Translations under genes and position numbers: made by a program
Assembly (NCBI GenBank): GCA_964588695.1
Contig: CAZPQK010000018.1
Coordinates: 1-36,447 of the forward strand
DNA from: CAZPQK01 sp964588695
Lineage (GTDB): Bacteria > Krumholzibacteriota > Krumholzibacteriia > WVZY01 > JAKEHA01
DNA length: 36,447 nt
Direction: 5' to 3'
Notes under the pieces: model-generated
What the model was told of the DNA's origin: nothing
What the model saw: only the letters and a program-made list of their open reading frames with translations
Databases searched by the model: none
Shown here: piece by piece, positions 16,560 through 24,008 of the stretch
Numbering within the stretch: the stretch's first letter is position 1
Layout: each line of letters starts with the position of its first letter

Positions 16560-17480
16560 TTAGATACGGCGGTAAATAAAATTCGGAATGTAGTAGCGTT
16601 TGCGATTGAGAACGACACCGAGCACACGACCATCGGTCTGCTCGATCGCGTCGACCGATCGTTGCACGATTTCGCGTTTGGTCCGGCCAGCGTGCACCAC
16701 CACAACTGTACCATCGGCGACCGATGCGATCGGTGGTGTTTCCGGACAATCCGCGGCAGGCGGACAATCAATGAGAACCGTATCGTAAGCGTCGCGAACT
16801 CCGGCGATCAAACGGCCCAGACCATTTTCGATTAGCAGTTGCAACTGTGCGGCATCGCCGTCACCGACCGGCATGACGTCGAAAGGCGCGTTAGGCAAAG
16901 TGTGAATGGCTTCGTCAACCCGGCACTTCCCTGCCATCACGTCCATCGCTCCGCGATTATGAGTGAGTCCCATTCGCCACAGCATTGCCGGACGCCGTGC
17001 GTTCATTTCCAGAACCAGCACACGCTTTTGGGTACTCATCGCCACCAAATGAGCATATCCGGTCAGGAGGGTTGTGACGCCCTCCCTGGCATTGCCGCTG
17101 GTAAAAACGATTGCCCGTCGCGGTGTTTCCTTAAGCGCGGCATCGACCGCGTTCTTTAGAATACCAAGTTCCTTAAGAAACTCCTCAGACATCGTGTCTT
17201 CGTTGTGGCTGGTGCGAGCAGGGTCCTGCGCCGGGGGTTCTTGGCTCACCGCCTCTGGCGTCAAACGCCGCGAAGGGGCCTGCGCTGGCACCGGCTGTTG
17301 CCGCTGCACAGGTTGCGGCGACGGCGCACTGGGTTGTGTTTGGGCGGGCGACTGGCGAGCGGCTGTGTCGTTATCGGGTTTCGGTTGCTGTGTCACGCTT
17401 TCTTCTACCCGATGACTCTCCCGTGCCTTGCGCTTGCGTTCGGCTTCCGCGCGACGCAGCGCGTCGAACATTTTACTCAT
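16560..17480 (-). CDS. BY-kinase/CpsD-like protein with a lysine-less P-loop
   Basis: The 306-residue protein begins MSKMFDALRRAEAERKRKA, has a Pro/Gln-rich linker (about 31-90) and then a CpsD/CapB-like domain. Where tyrosine autokinases have a Walker A ending GKS/T, it reads TSGNAREGVTTLL, with Val135 in place of Lys. The Walker A' segment is VLVLEMNARRP with Glu158 for the usual Asp. Walker B is kept (TVLIDCPPA). The C-terminus YYIPNFIYRRI holds three tyrosines (296, 297, 303). It resembles the kinase-like component of XrtA/PEP-CTERM-type exopolysaccharide loci and probably partners the separate Wzc-like protein. ATP use is doubtful. ATG 17480 has GGGAG upstream and overlaps the AAA ATPase stop by four bases. 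Confidence 0.8.
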   Translation of the reverse strand: MSKMFDALRRAEAERKRKARESHRVEESVTQQPKPDNDTAARQSPAQTQPSAPSPQPVQRQQPVPAQAPSRRLTPEAVSQEPPAQDPARTSHNEDTMSEEFLKELGILKNAVDAALKETPRRAIVFTSGNAREGVTTLLTGYAHLVAMSTQKRVLVLEMNARRPAMLWRMGLTHNRGAMDVMAGKCRVDEAIHTLPNAPFDVMPVGDGDAAQLQLLIENGLGRLIAGVRDAYDTVLIDCPPAADCPETPPIASVADGTVVVVHAGRTKREIVQRSVDAIEQTDGRVLGVVLNRKRYYIPNFIYRRI

Positions 17481-18316
17481 GATCGACTCCCGGTGCGGGC
17501 AGAAGCAAAGTCGTCGGAGAGTTCCACAATAGAGGCGTCCACCAACGCCTTCTCGACGATTCGATTGCGATGCAAGTATCCGCGCAACAGTACGCGGTCG
17601 CACAGCATGTTAATCAACCGCGGGATTCCAGACGTATAGTGATGAATTGCGTCGATGGCTTCGTCGGAAAAGTTCACCTGGCCGCTAGCGAGTCCCGCCA
17701 CACTAAGGCGAAATCGAATGTATCGGTAGACTTCGTCTCGAGACAGAAACTGCATGTGGAATACACCAGGGATCCGCTGCCGAAGCTGTCGCAAGTCTTC
17801 ACGAGCCAATAAGTCATTCAGTTCTGGCTGACCGACCAGGACAATCTGAATAAGCTTCTGCTGATCTGTTTCCAAGTTCGACAACATGCGGAGCTCTTCT
17901 AACAGGTCAGGCGACAAATTCTGCGCTTCGTCAATCACCAGTACCGGATTCTGATTACTCGCGAACCGCTGGATGAGGTAATCGTTCAGGGTCGTAAGCA
18001 TAGCGACTTTGGAATCGTTACGAATCTCAACACCAAAGTCTGCCAACAATAGATAAAGCATCTCCTCAAAGGAAACCTTGGTGTTGAGGACAAAAGCCAC
18101 TTCCAGGCACGGATCGAAGGTCTGTACAAACGCGCGTACCACAGTGGTCTTTCCGATCCCGACTTCTCCGGTTAGCGCGAGAAAACCCTTTTTGCGGAAG
18201 ATGCCATACGCAAGGTAAGCCAGCGCTTCACGATGAGCTTTGCTCTTGTACAAGAACCTCGGGTCGGGCGTTGTCCCAAACGGGTTCTCGTCGAGATTAA
18301 AGAAAGACTCGTACAT
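17477..18316 (-). CDS. ExeA/GspA-like AAA ATPase of an exopolysaccharide locus
   Basis: The 279-residue ATPase starts MYESFFNLDENPFGTTPDPR, the opening of the ExeA-like family found beside EPS genes (the XrtA-associated ATPase type). Walker A is GEVGIGKTT (Lys56), Walker B is VLVIDEAQNL, and sensor 1 lies around QIVLVGQPEL. The arginine-rich QLRQRIP segment and the late YTSGIPRLINMLCDRVL are as in the family. It is intact for nucleotide binding, unlike the kinase homologue encoded next. It is cytoplasmic and lacks the C-terminal membrane and peptidoglycan parts of GspA. ATG 18316 directly abuts the stop of the copolymerase gene (TAAATG). It may energise or regulate assembly of the export machine. 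Confidence 0.85.
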   Translation of the reverse strand: MYESFFNLDENPFGTTPDPRFLYKSKAHREALAYLAYGIFRKKGFLALTGEVGIGKTTVVRAFVQTFDPCLEVAFVLNTKVSFEEMLYLLLADFGVEIRNDSKVAMLTTLNDYLIQRFASNQNPVLVIDEAQNLSPDLLEELRMLSNLETDQQKLIQIVLVGQPELNDLLAREDLRQLRQRIPGVFHMQFLSRDEVYRYIRFRLSVAGLASGQVNFSDEAIDAIHHYTSGIPRLINMLCDRVLLRGYLHRNRIVEKALVDASIVELSDDFASARTGSRS

Positions 18317-19693
18317 TTAGCTCTTCATCTCGCGAATTGTTGCCAGAACATTCTTGCCCAAATACTCTTCAACTTCCGCGACGCTGTCGACCGAGTGATC
18401 CATACTTTCCAAGAAAAACGCCAGCCCGAGCCCAACGACCAAGCTCAGGAATGGCCCCAACGCTAACCGCACGTAGTCCCTGGTTTTGCGCGAGTACGGC
18501 GCACTGGCCGGGGACAGGACCTGTACTTCCCACTGCTGACGTCCCACCTGGGCAATATCCAGGTCGGTCTGCTTGTCGAGCAACTCGCTGTACTTTCGTT
18601 CCTTGGTTTTAATCTCCATGTCGATCAGCGAAAGCTTCTGTTCGTTGTCTGGAATCCGGTCAAGATCAACCCGCGCCGACGAAAGCTCGTCTACCACAGC
18701 CGCACGCTGCGCTTCGTAACCGCGCAAGCGCTGCATCTCAACGGTATGCGCGTTGCCCACCTGACGCTCCAGGTCCACGTGCAGCATCTCGATACGCTGA
18801 TCCAGGCTAACTACATCGGGGTGTTGTGGTGTGTACTTGGTAATCAACTCGTTGCGGTCGGCGTTCAATCGCTGCAGCGTCAACTTAATGTTGGAAATAA
18901 TTCCACTCGAGAGCGGGTCGCGGGTTGTTAGCGCAAGTTCTTTTTCGAGTTGCTTGCCGTGCTTACCAACCAGACTGCCAAGATTGTCGACGTTGACGCG
19001 CTGCTCAGACACGACACCATTCAATCGAACCATTTCCGCTTCCAGCAAACGGATTTTGTCCAGTAGAAATCGGCGCTGCTCGGAGCTTCCCTGGTAGCGC
19101 GATTCATTGAGAAACCTCGTGCGCTCTTCGCGCCAGTACGCCAGGCTGCTTTCCACGTCGGTCAGTTCGTCGACAAGGTAAACATCGACCGGCGGCGGCG
19201 CGTGGCGGCGACGAAACATCTCTTGAAACGCCAGCGTGTGCGCCTGACAGGCCAGGCGAACTTCTTCGCGATTCAACGCCGCGTACTTAATAACAAACAC
19301 GTTGGACTCGCCAACTACATCCGCGCGCACCAGGCCGGGATTGTACGACCACCCTGCGCGTCGCGCATCAACCGCGACGGAATCGGCAAAGATCTGCTTA
19401 GCCACCTCAAAAACATCGGATGAGAGAATAATCTGAATCTGAGAGCTAACCTCTTCAGGCCAGGAGAGGTAACGCATCGACGCGGGGTTAAAAATGTTTG
19501 ACTGCGATCCGCGTGGCACCAACACACGCGAGTTGCTCTCCCAAAACTCGGGCTGTTGCGCGCTGAACACAAACACAAACACCGTCGCCATTGCGACGAC
19601 GGACAAAATCAAATACTTGCGACGAAAGACGACATTCAGGAAGTCTCGAATGGTCGCTTCGCGCTTGTTTCCGTTTCCAAAATCACTCGACAT
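18317..19693 (-). CDS. Wzc/GumC-like polysaccharide copolymerase without kinase domain
   Basis: The 458-residue chain-length determinant has a first membrane helix at about 27-45 (YLILSVVAMATVFVFVFSA) and a Wzz-type start of the periplasmic domain. A long coiled-coil region covers about 170-385, and a second helix lies at about 407-428 (LGPFLSLVVGLGLAFFLES). Only 30 residues follow, so the BY-kinase domain is absent and supplied by a separate gene (16560-17480). It should set chain length and link the inner-membrane polymerase with the outer-membrane exporter. ATG 19693 lies 9 bases after the Wza-like gene. Confidence 0.9.
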   Translation of the reverse strand: MSSDFGNGNKREATIRDFLNVVFRRKYLILSVVAMATVFVFVFSAQQPEFWESNSRVLVPRGSQSNIFNPASMRYLSWPEEVSSQIQIILSSDVFEVAKQIFADSVAVDARRAGWSYNPGLVRADVVGESNVFVIKYAALNREEVRLACQAHTLAFQEMFRRRHAPPPVDVYLVDELTDVESSLAYWREERTRFLNESRYQGSSEQRRFLLDKIRLLEAEMVRLNGVVSEQRVNVDNLGSLVGKHGKQLEKELALTTRDPLSSGIISNIKLTLQRLNADRNELITKYTPQHPDVVSLDQRIEMLHVDLERQVGNAHTVEMQRLRGYEAQRAAVVDELSSARVDLDRIPDNEQKLSLIDMEIKTKERKYSELLDKQTDLDIAQVGRQQWEVQVLSPASAPYSRKTRDYVRLALGPFLSLVVGLGLAFFLESMDHSVDSVAEVEEYLGKNVLATIREMKS

Positions 19694-19702
19694 AGTTTTC
19701 GC

Positions 19703-20524
19703 CTAGTTGCTGGCGTCTTCGGAGTTACGGTTTTGAAAGAACTCAAAGTTTTCTTGCAGGTTACGAATCTGCCAATAAGTAAACGCTGCATCGATAGGCA
19801 CGTTTATGATAGTTCCGAACGTTTGTGCAAAGTCGGCCACCGATTGAATCCGACTTCGCGGGACGTAGATGATGTCCAGGTCCTGCAACCAGATGTCGTT
19901 GCCAATTGCCTTGCCGCCCATGATGTCTTTAACGTTCACTTCCACACCGACGATAGACTCCTCGCCTCGACGACGAATCACAACCGTGTGCTCGGGCTTC
20001 GCGCCACGTATTACGCCGCCCGCCTCAGCGAACGCCTGAATCAACGACATGCTTTGATCGAAGGTGTATGCTCCTGGGCTCTTGACATCTCCCAACACAT
20101 AGATTCGCTTGTCGCGCGCTTCCTTCACAATCACCGACAACGTCGGATCCCGGAGGATCTCAGAAAACCGTGTCGTTAGCGTGGTGTCCAACGCCATGGG
20201 AGTAATGCCAAACGCGTTGACGTCGCCGACGTACGGTAGCGAGATGCGTCCGTCCGGGCGGACGAGCAAATCTCGAGTCGTCAGGTTCGCGTGGTACAAG
20301 AACACGACATCCAGGCGATCGCCGTAGTTGATCAGGTATTGCGCCGGGCTCGGATCGGGCCCGGTGTCGCGATCGAATTGCGCCAGACGGCTCTTGGGAT
20401 ACATCTCGGAACCGCGAGGAATCCCTCCACCACCGGCGCAGCCAGCTACCACCACCAGGCATACCACTCCCAGAATGGCTCTGCTGATGCAATTACCTAC
20501 AGTGTAGCGAGTTATACTTCCCAC
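19703..20524 (-). CDS. Wza-like polysaccharide export lipoprotein
   Basis: The 273-residue protein has a signal sequence ending in the lipobox VVAGC (Cys29), so it is an outer-membrane lipoprotein. A polysaccharide export domain follows at about 62-135 (YLINYGDRLDVVF, VRPDGRISLPYVG). One SLBB domain lies at about 138-190 (KRIYVLGDVKSPGAYTF). It is shorter than E. coli Wza and lacks a clear second SLBB repeat. It would form the periplasmic and outer-membrane exit channel with the copolymerase encoded next. GTG 20524 has AGGAG about 10 bases upstream. It opens the export group after a 138-base gap carrying a promoter-like sequence. Confidence 0.9.
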   Translation of the reverse strand: MGSITRYTVGNCISRAILGVVCLVVVAGCAGGGGIPRGSEMYPKSRLAQFDRDTGPDPSPAQYLINYGDRLDVVFLYHANLTTRDLLVRPDGRISLPYVGDVNAFGITPMALDTTLTTRFSEILRDPTLSVIVKEARDKRIYVLGDVKSPGAYTFDQSMSLIQAFAEAGGVIRGAKPEHTVVIRRRGEESIVGVEVNVKDIMGGKAIGNDIWLQDLDIIYVPRSRIQSVADFAQTFGTIINVPIDAAFTYWQIRNLQENFEFFQNRNSEDASN

Positions 20525-20563
20525 TGATACCCGCTCCTCGGGTCAGAAAACGCACCGTCAACC

Positions 20564-20577
20564 GGGCTACGAAGCCC
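20564..20577 (-). other. Small hairpin in the leader of the Wza-like gene
   Basis: GGGCT and AGCCC pair around a four-base loop (TCGT on the minus strand). It is about 40 bases upstream of GTG 20524 and downstream of the TTGACA-based candidate promoter. It has no U-run and is short, so it is a leader structure at most. Confidence 0.25.
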
Positions 20578-20597
20578 ACAACTCGTTGATTTGCGAT

Positions 20598-20626
20598 AAC
20601 TTAAGACGACAAACCCAGCCTGTCAA
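20598..20626 (-). promoter_or_regulatory. Candidate sigma70-type promoter upstream of the Wza-like gene
   Basis: On the minus strand a perfect TTGACA (20626-20621) is followed 17 bases later by TAAGTT (20603-20598). The -35 box is consensus, but the -10 box matches only three of six positions, so activity is uncertain. It lies in the 138-base gap between the initiating transferase and the export genes and could give those genes separate expression. The remainder of 20525-20662 shows only a small hairpin. Confidence 0.35.
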
Positions 20627-20662
20627 AACAAAAGTGGCAAGATCGATGCCACGGCCATACGC

Positions 20663-21322
20663 CTAATAGGCGCCTCTCCTGGCCACAACGGCCGGTATCG
20701 TTTTCAGAAATATCAGTAGGTCGGTTCGGAAGCTCCTGGTTCGCAGGTATTCGAGGTCTAGTCGCATCCATTCATTGAAACCAATTTGGCTGCGACCCGA
20801 GATTTGCCACAGGCAGGTAATTCCGGGCTTTACTTCGAGGCGCCGCCGATGCCACGGCAGGTACTGCTCAACTTCACTCGGCAACGGCGGCCGCGGCCCG
20901 ACGATACTCATATCCCCCCGCAGCACGTTCAGAATTTGGGGTACTTCGTCCAGGCTCGAGTGTCGCAGGAAACGCCCAACCGAGGTCACGCGTGGATCCG
21001 ACTTGATCTTAAACACCGGCCCATCGGCTTCGTTGTGACCTTTCAACTCGTCGAGGCGATCATGAGCTCCATCCACCATCGAGCGAAACTTATAAAACTT
21101 AAACAACTTACCATTCTCGCCGACACGTTCCTGCTTGAAAAATACCGGCCCTCGCGAGTCAAGCTTAATCATGATCGTGATGACCGGCAGAATTGGGAGT
21201 ATCAATAGAAAGGCGATTGACCCAACGACGAGGTCAAAGACACGCTTGGCGAGTCTATATCCAGGGGAATCGTTGATGGCGAAGTCATAACGGACTTCGG
21301 CCGAGGGGATGGAGTCTCCCAT
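20663..21322 (-). CDS. Initiating sugar-phosphate transferase (monotopic phosphoglycosyl transferase), copy 2
   Basis: The 219-residue enzyme is the minimal catalytic form of the PglC/WcaJ family. Its re-entrant membrane helix starts KRVFDLVVGSIAFLLILPIL, and RGPVFFKQERVGENG and FYKFRSM follow. The catalytic Asp125-Glu126 pair lies in SLDEVPQ, followed by SIVGPRPPLPSE and PGITCLWQISGRSQ. It should transfer a sugar 1-phosphate to undecaprenyl phosphate and begin the repeat unit for the export module that follows. ATG 21322 is chosen with GGAG about 10 bases upstream; TTG 21343 would add seven basic residues. It differs from copy 1 in having a short N-terminus and different middle and C-terminal segments, so donor choice may differ. 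Confidence 0.9.
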   Translation of the reverse strand: MGDSIPSAEVRYDFAINDSPGYRLAKRVFDLVVGSIAFLLILPILPVITIMIKLDSRGPVFFKQERVGENGKLFKFYKFRSMVDGAHDRLDELKGHNEADGPVFKIKSDPRVTSVGRFLRHSSLDEVPQILNVLRGDMSIVGPRPPLPSEVEQYLPWHRRRLEVKPGITCLWQISGRSQIGFNEWMRLDLEYLRTRSFRTDLLIFLKTIPAVVARRGAY

Positions 21323-21469
21323 GATGCGCAGTCTCCGGTGCAAGGGCTATCCGGGTATCGCGAGGAACTGGCGACACCTCGCCCACTCTTCGCCTAACGT
21401 TCTACGTACGGTGCCAAGTCAAACTGGCGCGATAGCATTTGCTCTTTGGGAAACCTCCTGAGAACACGG

Positions 21470-21499
21470 AGGATAGCACGATTTGGGGCCGTTTGTCAA
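21470..21499 (-). promoter_or_regulatory. Candidate sigma70-type promoter for module B
   Basis: The minus strand carries TTGACA (21499-21494), an 18-base spacer and TATCCT (21475-21470), with four of six matches in the -10 box. It lies 10 bases past the stop of the ligase/polymerase gene and about 150 bases before ATG 21322. It would start the long transcript through the export, kinase and glycosyltransferase genes. A short CCTCC/GGAGG stem lies at its downstream edge. The rest of 21323-21508 shows no gene. Confidence 0.45.
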
Positions 21500-21508
21500 C
21501 GCGACCGC

Positions 21509-22972
21509 CTACCCTTCCGAGATCGGATCCGGGCTGGTATCGCCCCTGGCCTGGCGCCGCGCGATGTTCGCCGCCGCGGCGATCATGCCAAAGAACATCC
21601 AGACAATGTATGGATAGATATCATCGCGCTGATGATCGGTGCGCATCTGCTCGATCAGGAGAATGAACAATGACACCTGTAGCAGCCGCGCCAGGTCACC
21701 CAATCGATCACTAACGCCCCAGTTGTAACAAAACGACTCGCGGACGACCCGATACGTAGCAAAAAGAAACGCCCCCAACCCAACCAGTCCCAGTGTGTAG
21801 AAGTAAAAAATATAAGCGTTGTGCGGCCAGAACATAAAGTCCAGTCCCCGACCGGTGTTAAAAAACGGACCGTGCCCAAGTATGGGCCTTTCGAACGCGC
21901 CTCGCAGCGCCGGTTCCCACGTCATGGTTCGGTTCTCGGGCACCAATCCCTCGAACTCAGAGTTAAGAATTCGACCCGAAAGTGAAACCGCATAGGTATG
22001 TTCCACCAACACGCGCTCGGCAACCACAAACGTGGTTGCAATCGCAGCAGCAACCATGACTACTTTGGCCAGCGATAGCTTGTGTCGGAAGACGTAACCG
22101 GCATACAGCAACCCGACGACAAACGATAGCGCGGCACCACGGTTAGCCGAAGACAGCATCGCACCAAACGTTAGCAGGACCACAACCAGCCAGAAAAAGC
22201 GCTCCGCCGGGTTCTTGGTCTTAAACACAAAGTAGGTCATGATCATGATCACTTGCGTGCCTAAGTCCGACAACATGCTATGACTGCCCAGCACTCCGCC
22301 AGCGCGCACGCCTTCGATGCGAAAATTCAACGTACCTGTGCCTTTGATCTGCTGCAGGCCCAACCAACCGGGAATAATCTGTCTTCCCGGAAAAACAATT
22401 TCCAACACGCCGGTAAACATGATCACGCCCGCCATCGCGCACAGAACCTTGGCCATGGTGACGAGTTTTTCTTCGGTACTAACGAAGTTAACGATCATGT
22501 AGAAGAACGCGAAGCAAGCGATCTGGCGCCAGAACAGCTTGAGACCCATGATCAAGTTGTAGTTATTGTCGATGTTGAAGAACGACAACAAGTACGCAAG
22601 CATCAACAGCAAGATAGGAACGTCAACCGGAGTCGGGCGGAGCAGGGGCAACTTACGCGCGGTTGCACGCACCGCCCAAATCAACGGAATCAGAGTCATC
22701 AAGACGGTATTGGTGCTGCCAACCGATATGCCGCTAGGAATAAAGTACAACGCGGTGAACAGGTAGACCGAGTACACCATGTTGAAACGGAGCATCAGCA
22801 CCAACAGCCCGCCCATCACAACCAGCTTGATGATTCGGTGATGCGGGGTAATGGCCTGCTGCGCGGAAAGGTACGCCGCAACAAAGGCCAAACCGGCAAC
22901 CGGAACGACCTTAAGCGCCCAGTCAAAAAGCCTGGTGGCGCGCTCTCTTAGTTCGACGTTATCGATACGCAT
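21509..22972 (-). CDS. O-antigen ligase/polymerase family membrane protein (WaaL/Wzy-like)
   Basis: The 487-residue protein has about 10-12 hydrophobic segments. A large periplasmic loop late in the sequence contains RPILGHGPFFNTGRG and PHNAYIFYFYTLGLVGLGAF, the His-containing Wzy_C/O-antigen ligase signature. Members either polymerise repeat units or transfer the finished chain to lipid A-core. Its place between the LPS core genes and the export genes fits either. ATG 22972 is used; a TTG at 22990 would add six residues, and neither has a clear ribosome site. The 81-base gap upstream (22973-23053) has only a small TCACT/AGTGA stem at 23012-23026. Confidence 0.82.
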   Translation of the reverse strand: MRIDNVELRERATRLFDWALKVVPVAGLAFVAAYLSAQQAITPHHRIIKLVVMGGLLVLMLRFNMVYSVYLFTALYFIPSGISVGSTNTVLMTLIPLIWAVRATARKLPLLRPTPVDVPILLLMLAYLLSFFNIDNNYNLIMGLKLFWRQIACFAFFYMIVNFVSTEEKLVTMAKVLCAMAGVIMFTGVLEIVFPGRQIIPGWLGLQQIKGTGTLNFRIEGVRAGGVLGSHSMLSDLGTQVIMIMTYFVFKTKNPAERFFWLVVVLLTFGAMLSSANRGAALSFVVGLLYAGYVFRHKLSLAKVVMVAAAIATTFVVAERVLVEHTYAVSLSGRILNSEFEGLVPENRTMTWEPALRGAFERPILGHGPFFNTGRGLDFMFWPHNAYIFYFYTLGLVGLGAFLFATYRVVRESFCYNWGVSDRLGDLARLLQVSLFILLIEQMRTDHQRDDIYPYIVWMFFGMIAAAANIARRQARGDTSPDPISEG

Positions 22973-23053
22973 GGAAACAACAAGAAACAATTCGGAGCCA
23001 CAAGCCCTCGCTCACTCAGAAAGTGATCTTGGATATTGTGCAAGCTCCGTTCC

Positions 23054-24007
23054 CTAGTCGAGAACGAGCAATAAATACAACAGGGGCAGGAGGATTTCGT
23101 GGTGGCCAGTTATCGCATACGCTTCGCCTTTGCCGCTGAACGGTCGGCCCAGTACGTTTTCCTGAACCCGGTAGTGACGCAACATGTCGAAGCTCGCCGT
23201 GGTGACCCCATCCGGCTCCTTGCCCATATTGTAGTTCACGGACACAGCTTTAAGGAAGACTTCGGGAAGAATTACCGCGGATCCCACCAGCATGAACGCT
23301 CCACGATTGAAGGCATCACCGATGCGTGCGGTAAAGATACGAAAATCGAGATGAGACTGAGCCCCGACAGCGCCGGCGTCAAACCCGGGGTGCATGTGCG
23401 TTATGTCCGTGCCAATCGCGACGTGGGAGGTTACTGGTATACCCAGCCGAGCGGCTGCTGCAAACACGCTGGCATCTTTGTGGGGCGCGTCGCCATTGGC
23501 GACAAAGTCGGAAACCCCCGCGCCCAGTCCGCGCCCCAGCGAGGCGGCATGAGCACACGCGGAGTTAAATACGTCGGCTGTTTCGCGCGCCATGCCAAAG
23601 CGGCCCGCGGGCAACTCCCTACTGACATCCTCTGAGGTTTGTCCAAAATACGCCAACTCGAGGTCGTGAATAATGGAGCTCCCGGTCGTCGAAAGGCACG
23701 TGATGAACCCGTGCTCCATAAATGTCTGTAAATAGCGCGACAATCCGGTCTTGATCGTATGCGCACCCACCATCCAAACCACTTCGCGTCCGTCCGACTT
23801 AGCACGTCGCAAAGCGTGAGCAACCTTTTTTAGAGAAGACGCAGCCAGGATGTCTGGAAGCGCGGTCTCGAGGGTCGAACGGTCGACCGACTTTCCATCC
23901 AGGCGAGGCGGTTCAACGATGTCGTTAACCGACACCTTGGAGTAACGATCGGTGATACTAATCGTCGCGACGCGACTTAGATCTTCGGGGACGAAGCGGT
24001 CCGACAT
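23054..24007 (-). CDS. Deoxyhypusine-synthase-like conserved protein, function unknown
   Basis: The 317-residue protein belongs to a conserved bacterial family distantly like deoxyhypusine synthase, a Rossmann-like NAD-binding fold. The recognisable blocks are MVGAHTIKTGLSRYL (79-93), STTGSSIIHDLELAYFG (106-122), TSEDV (124-128), GRFGMARETADVFN (135-148), SHVAIGTDITHMHP (194-207) and GSAVILPEVFLKAVSV (242-257). The active-site Lys context of true deoxyhypusine synthase is not seen, and bacteria lack its usual substrate eIF5A. A polyamine- or NAD-linked reaction is possible but unproven. ATG 24007 lies one base after the stop of the DUF3108 gene, so both are likely made together. Its presence in an LPS operon is unexplained. 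Confidence 0.65.
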   Translation of the reverse strand: MSDRFVPEDLSRVATISITDRYSKVSVNDIVEPPRLDGKSVDRSTLETALPDILAASSLKKVAHALRRAKSDGREVVWMVGAHTIKTGLSRYLQTFMEHGFITCLSTTGSSIIHDLELAYFGQTSEDVSRELPAGRFGMARETADVFNSACAHAASLGRGLGAGVSDFVANGDAPHKDASVFAAAARLGIPVTSHVAIGTDITHMHPGFDAGAVGAQSHLDFRIFTARIGDAFNRGAFMLVGSAVILPEVFLKAVSVNYNMGKEPDGVTTASFDMLRHYRVQENVLGRPFSGKGEAYAITGHHEILLPLLYLLLVLD

Positions 24008-24008
24008 G

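Noticed and set aside
17481..17603. N-terminal extension of the kinase-like protein
   Set aside because: It runs deep into the ATPase gene and lacks family resemblance; ATG 17480 starts the typical helical N-terminus after GGGAG.
22280..22951. 223-codon plus-strand frame with many His and Gln residues
   Set aside because: This is the expected antisense of a membrane protein; hydrophobic codons read in reverse give polar residues.
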